Shown here: positions 58,752 to 64,000 of the stretch, piece by piece
Position numbering within the stretch: position 1 is the first letter of the stretch
Layout: each line of letters begins with the position of its first letter
Notes under the pieces: model-generated
The model's input: only the letters and a program-made list of their open reading frames with translations
What the model was told of the DNA's origin: nothing
Database searches by the model: none
Translations under genes and position numbers: made by a program
Source: an uncultured Christensenella sp.
GTDB taxonomy: Bacteria > Bacillota > Clostridia > Christensenellales > Borkfalkiaceae
Length of the DNA: 64,000 nt
Direction: 5' to 3'
Assembly (NCBI GenBank): GCA_910585705.1
Contig: CAJUER010000001.1
Location: forward strand, 182,651 to 246,650

Positions 58752-59729
58752 ATGGATAATGCGGAAAAAGTAAAAAAGTTCAGTCATTCTATTGACAAAA
58801 TTAAAGAGGAACTGAAAAAGGACGTCGTAGGACAGGAAGAGATAGTCGAAAACGTTATCACGGCAATAATAGCCGGCGGCAACGTACTTTTGGAGGGCGT
58901 GCCCGGCGTAGGTAAAACGCGCCTTGTGCGTTCGCTGGGAAGGACGCTTCACCTGCCTTTTTCGAGAATACAGTTCACGCCCGATTTAATGCCTTCTGAC
59001 GTAACGGGTACCAACGTAATCGAAAAGGACGAAAAGGGCAGGATGAATATGGTGTTCCAGCGCGGACCCATCTTCGCCAACCTTGTGCTTGCGGACGAAA
59101 TTAACAGAGCCACGCCGAAAACGCAGTCGGCTATGCTCGAAGTTATGCAGGAACATAAAGTTACGGTTGCAAAGCAGACCTATAAGCTGGACGAACCTTT
59201 CTTTGTGCTCGCAACCGAAAACCCTATCGAGCAGGACGGAACTTACCCTCTGCCCGAAGCGCAGATGGACCGCTTTATGTTTAAGCTTATTATGAAGTTT
59301 CCCAGCATTACCGAGCTTGCGGACATTGTAAATATGACGCAGGTAAGCCTTGAAGAGAGCGCGGAAGCGGTGGTTGACGGTAAAACTATTCTCGAAATGC
59401 GCGAGCTGGCGAAAAGCGTTCCCATTATCCCCGAAATTCTCAATTACGCGGTCAGCCTGATTTCGAACACTCACCCCGAACTCGATAACTGCGTGCCGAG
59501 CGCAAAGAAGTACATTAAGTACGGCGCGTCGCCCCGTGCGGCGCAGGCGCTTGTTACGGGAGCAAAGGTGCGCGCGCTGATGCACGGCAATTATAACGTT
59601 TCTTACGAGGATATCAACGCTCTTGCTTATCCCGTATTGAGGCACAGAATAAAAATAAACTATAACGCGGTAAACGATAAACTTTCGGTTGACGACGTTG
59701 TAAAAATGATTATAAACGACACAAAATAA
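58752..59729 (+). CDS. MoxR-family AAA+ ATPase
   Basis: 325 aa. MoxR-type AAA+ chaperones work with VWA proteins to activate partner complexes. Walker A GVPGVGKT, Walker B LVLADEINRATPKTQ, sensor LATENPIEQDGTYPLPEAQMDRF and the C-terminal lid domain are intact. It sits between the membrane protein and a DUF58 gene, the classical MoxR-DUF58-BatA order. An AAAGGAAAC site precedes the ATG. Confidence 0.95.
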   Translation: MDNAEKVKKFSHSIDKIKEELKKDVVGQEEIVENVITAIIAGGNVLLEGVPGVGKTRLVRSLGRTLHLPFSRIQFTPDLMPSDVTGTNVIEKDEKGRMNMVFQRGPIFANLVLADEINRATPKTQSAMLEVMQEHKVTVAKQTYKLDEPFFVLATENPIEQDGTYPLPEAQMDRFMFKLIMKFPSITELADIVNMTQVSLEESAEAVVDGKTILEMRELAKSVPIIPEILNYAVSLISNTHPELDNCVPSAKKYIKYGASPRAAQALVTGAKVRALMHGNYNVSYEDINALAYPVLRHRIKINYNAVNDKLSVDDVVKMIINDTK

Positions 59730-59753
59730 AACTGATTTAAAAAAAGCGGAAAT

Positions 59754-60638
59754 ATGAGCGGACTTCCAATAAACGAAGAGTTTTTGCAGCAGGTAGAGCT
59801 GTTGCAGACTCTCATAAAAAATAACGTCGCAGGGCAGTTCGGCGGGAATCACCAAAGTAAATCTTTCGGTTCTTCAAGCGAATTTGCCGACTATCGCGAC
59901 TATATATCGGGCGACGATATTACGAAAATCGACTGGAATGCATACGCGCGTTTTGATAAACTTTATTTGAAGTTGTATCTTGACGAGCGTCAGATGCACA
60001 CCCGTATTTATATCGACGCCAGCCGCTCGATGGCGTACGGAAAAAGCAAGAAGGATGAACAGGCGCTTAAAATCGCGGCTACGCTTGCCTATCTTGCGGT
60101 AAACGAAATGGATAAGGTCTCGGTCTATGTGATTCACGGCGACAGGGTCGAAGAAGTTATAACCGCAATGCTGGGCAAAGACGCCTACGTCAACTCCATA
60201 GGCAAACTAAACGAAATTTCTTTCGACGGCGACAGTCGCATAAGCGAAGCAATTCTGCCCTCGACAGTCGGTTACGGTGACGGAATGTCGGTAATCATTT
60301 CCGATTTTCTTACCGACAACAATTTTGAGGACGCGGTGAATTATCTTGTGGGCAAGAAGAGGGACGTGTTCTGTATTCAGATTCTTTCGGAAGACGAACT
60401 TAATCCCAAAGCTCGCGGAAAGCTTCATTTTTTCGATTGCGAAAATTCCGATAAATTTTACCGCAAACACATTGCAAAGGACATAATTCACGCTTACAGG
60501 CAGGCTCTCGAATACGCTACGGGAAGAATACGCGACCTGTGCCATTCGCGCGGTGCGCAGTACATGCTTGTTTCCGCACACGATACAATGCAGGATATAT
60601 TCTTTGAAAGGCTACTTAATATGGGGGTACTGAAATGA
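59754..60638 (+). CDS. DUF58 domain protein
   Basis: 294 aa. The family motif FGSSSEFADYRDYISGDDITKIDWNAYAR (seen in part: YRDYISGDDITKIDW) is followed by a VWA-like domain (about 80-260) with DASRSM at the metal-site position. No transmembrane segment. DUF58 proteins are predicted partners of MoxR ATPases in extracytoplasmic maturation or stress systems. It overlaps the next gene by four bases. Confidence 0.92.
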   Translation: MSGLPINEEFLQQVELLQTLIKNNVAGQFGGNHQSKSFGSSSEFADYRDYISGDDITKIDWNAYARFDKLYLKLYLDERQMHTRIYIDASRSMAYGKSKKDEQALKIAATLAYLAVNEMDKVSVYVIHGDRVEEVITAMLGKDAYVNSIGKLNEISFDGDSRISEAILPSTVGYGDGMSVIISDFLTDNNFEDAVNYLVGKKRDVFCIQILSEDELNPKARGKLHFFDCENSDKFYRKHIAKDIIHAYRQALEYATGRIRDLCHSRGAQYMLVSAHDTMQDIFFERLLNMGVLK

Positions 60639-62503
60639 GCTTTATGTACCCGCTGGGATTACTCGGTCTTATCGGTATCCCGGTTCTGATTTTAATTTAC
60701 ATAATAAAAAACAAGTATACCGAGCAGGTTGTTTCTTCCACTTATTTGTGGAACCTAAGCGAAAAGTTTTTAAAAAAGCGCCTGCCTATAAACAAACTTG
60801 TGGGAATCATCAGTTTGATTTTGCAGATTCTTGCAGTTCTGTTTATCTCGGTTGCCGTTTCCCGTCCCGTATTTATCATTCCAGACTCCGCGAACGACTA
60901 TTGCTTCGTACTGGATTGCTCCGGCAGTATGAACATGCAGGAGAACGGCAGGACTCGGCTTGAAGCGGCTAAGTCGGAAATCGCAGAAGTGATAGATGAA
61001 TCTAAAAAGGGCAGCATTTACACGCTTGTCGCCGTAGGCGACAGTACGGAAGTGGTGTTCGAAGCGGTTGACAGCAAGGAGCGCGCGCTTCTACTGTTGA
61101 ACGGTATAGAGCAGGCGTATACGTCTAATGCTTTTACAGACGCAGTCGGTGTTGCGCAGAGATACTTCAATCATAACCCTTCCGTAAAAACTTATCTTTT
61201 TACCGATAAAACGTTTGAAGAAAACCGCAACGTGCAGGTTATAAACGTTGCTAAATCTCAGGAAAATTATGCCGTATCTTCTGTCGGATATGCGTTCGGC
61301 GCAGACGGCAAACTTACGGTACACGGCAAAGTCACCTCTTATGAAAGCGCGGCGGAGCTTACCGTAAAATTGCACGTTGTTTACGACGTTTCCGACGGCA
61401 TTTCGGGCACGGCGGAATACTCGCAGAAGGTGGAAGTTCAAAAGCTCGAAGCTGTAGATTTCACGTTCGTTTGCGAGCAAACGGGTTTCAGATATTTCGA
61501 GGCTTCGGTATCGGAAAGCGACGCGCTTGCTCTCGATAACAAAGTTACGGTTTTCAATATCGAATACGAAAACTCATACACGGCGCTGCTTGTCAGCGAC
61601 AGCCCTTTCTATATTTACGCGGCTCTTCTTTCATCGGGGAACGCGCGTGTGGAAGTTATTTCGACCGAAAAATTCAACGCCGATTACAGCGGTTACGATT
61701 TGTATATTTTCGATTCGTACAGTCCGGAAGCGCTTCCGCGCGACGGTGCGGTGTGGTTTTTCAATCCGAAGACAAGCGTGGCGGAATCGGGCTTTACCGT
61801 ACAGGACGAGGTGGAACTTGCCGCAGGGCGTGAGCTTAATTATACCTCGTCGAGCTCGACCTTTGCAAAGACGCTTATGCGCGACATTGTAAAGGATAAA
61901 GTGTACGTTGCAAAATATAAAAAGTGCGGTTTGTACCGCAATTTTACGACGGTGCTTTCCTGTGACGGAAATCCTATGGTGTTCACGGGCACGAACTCTT
62001 ACGGAAACAGAGAAGTTGTATTTGCATTTGACTTGCACTTTTCCAACTTCCCGCTTCTCGCGGATTATGCAACCCTTTCGGGCAATTTGCTCGGTTATAC
62101 TTTCCCTACGGTCATAGAAAATGCTTCTTACTATTGCGGAGAAACATTGCTTATAAACGTAACCGCCAATTGCGACAGTATCCGCGTTGACAGCCCCTTA
62201 AATAAAATAGTTTATCTCGATACTTCCGCCGCCGTGTGCGAGTTTACCCTGAACGAAGTCGGCGCATATAAAATCACGATGATATCAGGCGAAACGGAAA
62301 GAGTTTTTAACGTCTATTCTTCGTTGCCCGAAGAAGAGCGCGTTCCCGCTTCGAAGGCTTCGGCTTTCAGCTTGCAGGGCGAAGCCGGCAATAAAAAGCT
62401 GAACGGAATTTACGATGATCTTTTACCCTTTTTTATAATGCTTGCATTATTGTTTGCGGCAGACTGGATGGTGTATTGTTATGAGCAGTATCAACTTCGA
62501 TAA
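60635..62503 (+). CDS. BatA-like membrane protein with von Willebrand factor A domain
   Basis: 622 aa. N-terminal BatA segment with two transmembrane helices (about 5-25 and 55-76), a VWA domain whose MIDAS motif is DCSGSMN with TDK later, several beta-rich modules (about 215-560), and a C-terminal helix (about 595-613). It is the metal-dependent adhesion-type partner of the MoxR module, anchored at both ends with the VWA domain outside the DUF58 compartment unclear. Its 3' end overlaps the next gene by 23 bases. Confidence 0.88.
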   Translation: MSFMYPLGLLGLIGIPVLILIYIIKNKYTEQVVSSTYLWNLSEKFLKKRLPINKLVGIISLILQILAVLFISVAVSRPVFIIPDSANDYCFVLDCSGSMNMQENGRTRLEAAKSEIAEVIDESKKGSIYTLVAVGDSTEVVFEAVDSKERALLLLNGIEQAYTSNAFTDAVGVAQRYFNHNPSVKTYLFTDKTFEENRNVQVINVAKSQENYAVSSVGYAFGADGKLTVHGKVTSYESAAELTVKLHVVYDVSDGISGTAEYSQKVEVQKLEAVDFTFVCEQTGFRYFEASVSESDALALDNKVTVFNIEYENSYTALLVSDSPFYIYAALLSSGNARVEVISTEKFNADYSGYDLYIFDSYSPEALPRDGAVWFFNPKTSVAESGFTVQDEVELAAGRELNYTSSSSTFAKTLMRDIVKDKVYVAKYKKCGLYRNFTTVLSCDGNPMVFTGTNSYGNREVVFAFDLHFSNFPLLADYATLSGNLLGYTFPTVIENASYYCGETLLINVTANCDSIRVDSPLNKIVYLDTSAAVCEFTLNEVGAYKITMISGETERVFNVYSSLPEEERVPASKASAFSLQGEAGNKKLNGIYDDLLPFFIMLALLFAADWMVYCYEQYQLR

Positions 62504-64000
62504 CGTTTATTGGTTATTCATAGCAGTACCTTTGCTTGCGGTTCTGACAGTGCCGTTTGCGATAGCGATTCGCAAGGACAACAGAAACGGGCATAATATT
62601 GCTTCTATATGTATTCACATTGTAATGGCGGTTCTTATTGCTTTTGCCGCAGCAGGCACGAGTATTGTTACGGTCATTACCGAAACAGACGTGTATGTGC
62701 TTGCAGACGTTTCTTACTCGGCGGAAAAAAACCTTGATACAATCGACGGTTACATTTCAAATTTGAAGAAAAATCTGCCGCGTAATTCTAAGCTCGGAGT
62801 GGTATGTTTCGGCAAGGAAAGCGAAGTTCTGACGGGCTTGGGCAAAAAGGTTAAGCCCGTACGGGAATCCAACGTAGACGACAGTGAAACGAACATAGCT
62901 TCCGCATTGGAGTATACGGGCGGACTTTTCAAGGAAGGCGTTATAAAGCGCATTGTGCTAATCACGGACGGCAAGCAGACTTATGACAACGGCGCTAACG
63001 AGCTTAAACGCACGGTTGAAAATTTAAAGACGCGCGATATTCGCGTCGACGCAATTTATCTTAACGACAATATTTCCGAAGACGCGAAAGAGGTTCAAAT
63101 TTCGAGCGCGGAATTTACGCGTACGGCGTACCTTAACCACAGCGAGCGCGTACAGCTTTTAATTCAAAGCAGTTACCGCGCAAACGCAAGTATCACGCTT
63201 TACAGGAACGGAGAGGAGTACGACAAACTGCCCGTAACCTTAAGCATAGGCGCGAATACGGTCGGCTTCGAATTGGATACTTCGGTATCAGGAGAGTATG
63301 ATTATCGTGCGGTTGTTGACGCTGAAGGCGACGAAAGCAGTTTAAATAACACCTATTCGTTTACGCAGGTCGTTTCGGGTGCGGTGAATATACTTCTTGT
63401 TACCGCCGACGCAAGCGATGAAGAGCAGGTAAAAAGCTTATACGGAAGCGAGGCGCAGATTACAAGCTATAACGTAAATAAAAACGCAAACGTACCCGTC
63501 AGCATCGAAGAGCTTTGCGATTACGATGAAATTATTTTATCCGATGTGGACTTAACTTCGCTGAACAATTACGAAATGTTTTTAAACAGCTTAAACACGG
63601 TAATATCGTCTTTCGGCAAAAGTCTTTTGACGGTCGGCGATATGTGCATACAGCTTAAAACGGAAGGTGAGCTGAAAGCGCTTGACGATATGCTTCCCGT
63701 AAGATACGGCGATTCTCTCGATAATCCCAAACTTTATACGATAGTTCTCGACGTTTCGCGCAGTATGCAGATATGGTCGCGAATGATTTTGGCAAAGCAG
63801 GCGGCGGCGCGGCTTGTCGGCGGATTAAATGATTCCGATTTTGTTTGTATAGTTGCGTTCTCCGGTGACGTCAAAGTGTTGCAGGCTCCCTCAAAAGTCG
63901 GCGATTGCCGCGAGGAAATATCCGAAAAATTGTCAGATATTTCATTCGAACAGGGTACGCTTGTCGGGCTTGGACTCAACAAGGCGCTTGACGAAATGCG
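62481..64000 (+). CDS. Double-VWA membrane protein (truncated by window edge)
   Basis: The frame is open from ATG 62481 to the window end (506 codons). Two N-terminal transmembrane helices (about 9-28 and 41-63) are followed by a VWA domain with DVSYS, a threonine in SETNIAS and LITDGKQT (complete MIDAS-like set), a linker of beta modules, then a second VWA domain starting LDVSRSMQIW near residue 425. Proteins with two VWA domains in one chain occur in BatA-type operons, often with a C-terminal amidotransferase-like domain that would lie beyond the window. It overlaps the preceding gene by 23 bases. Confidence 0.85.
   Translation, partial: MSSINFDNVYWLFIAVPLLAVLTVPFAIAIRKDNRNGHNIASICIHIVMAVLIAFAAAGTSIVTVITETDVYVLADVSYSAEKNLDTIDGYISNLKKNLPRNSKLGVVCFGKESEVLTGLGKKVKPVRESNVDDSETNIASALEYTGGLFKEGVIKRIVLITDGKQTYDNGANELKRTVENLKTRDIRVDAIYLNDNISEDAKEVQISSAEFTRTAYLNHSERVQLLIQSSYRANASITLYRNGEEYDKLPVTLSIGANTVGFELDTSVSGEYDYRAVVDAEGDESSLNNTYSFTQVVSGAVNILLVTADASDEEQVKSLYGSEAQITSYNVNKNANVPVSIEELCDYDEIILSDVDLTSLNNYEMFLNSLNTVISSFGKSLLTVGDMCIQLKTEGELKALDDMLPVRYGDSLDNPKLYTIVLDVSRSMQIWSRMILAKQAAARLVGGLNDSDFVCIVAFSGDVKVLQAPSKVGDCREEISEKLSDISFEQGTLVGLGLNKALDEM

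Overview
The window reads as chromosomal DNA of a low-to-mid GC anaerobic member of the Bacillota, most likely an uncultured Clostridia-type gut or rumen organism. The reasons are: an oxygen-sensitive pyruvate metabolism (pyruvate:ferredoxin oxidoreductase plus pyruvate formate-lyase and its activase), an ECF-transporter energizing module, a CdaA-type diadenylate cyclase, a SpoVAC sporulation protein, the Gram-positive obg-yhbY-nadD-yqeK-rsfS gene neighbourhood, consensus TTGACA-17-TATAAT promoters, AGGAGG ribosome binding sites and lipoprotein signal peptides. I cannot name a species. No tRNA, rRNA or CRISPR array was seen.

Layout. 1-6.3 kb is on the minus strand: the start of rnr (cut by the window edge), secG, a DMT-family permease, two small XRE repressor genes each placed back-to-back with a short plus-strand transcription unit, then gpmI-tpiA-pgk driven by a consensus promoter at 6.3 kb. 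6.4-14.6 kb (mostly plus) carries prephenate dehydrogenase, a DUF1934 protein, a metallo-beta-lactamase-fold hydrolase, an aberrant Rho-like ATPase, obg, yhbY, a nadD-yqeK fusion, rsfS and a DeoC-like protein that has lost its Schiff-base lysine. 14.63-15.39 kb is a 767-bp single-gene cassette with inverted terminal repeats carrying a PD-(D/E)XK nuclease-like gene. A helicase, pgi and an alpha/beta hydrolase follow.

19.1-24.2 kb is a polyamine-type ABC operon (potABCD) behind a long structured leader that ends in an intrinsic terminator. It is followed by a broken leucine-rich-repeat lipoprotein gene and, convergently, the large PFOR gene. 29.2-32.7 kb encodes a fused EcfA1-EcfA2 ATPase, EcfT and TruA. 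32.7-41.5 kb holds a membrane protein, mnmE, a LysR regulator, a PlsC-like acyltransferase, holA, cdaA with a 35-aa remnant of cdaR, a DUF1015 protein and aspartate kinase.

41.7-48.3 kb carries two long paralogous lipoproteins with InlB/Flg_new-type repeats. The second ends in a pectinesterase domain, which suggests plant-polysaccharide use. 48.35-49.10 kb is a second 749-bp cassette of the same architecture as the first, now carrying a GNAT acetyltransferase. Next come a ZTP-riboswitch-like leader and pflA-pflB, a NUDIX-GNAT fusion, thyA, folA, a ZIP transporter, a short-chain dehydrogenase and an orphan spoVAC. The last 7 kb is a MoxR / DUF58 / VWA (BatA-like) operon that runs off the window.

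The most unusual items are: the pair of related single-gene cassettes (14.6 and 48.4 kb), the two XRE / small-RNA modules (1.9-2.6 kb), the potABCD leader RNA, the Rho-like protein lacking the catalytic glutamate and Q-loop, and the active-site-altered DeoC homologue.
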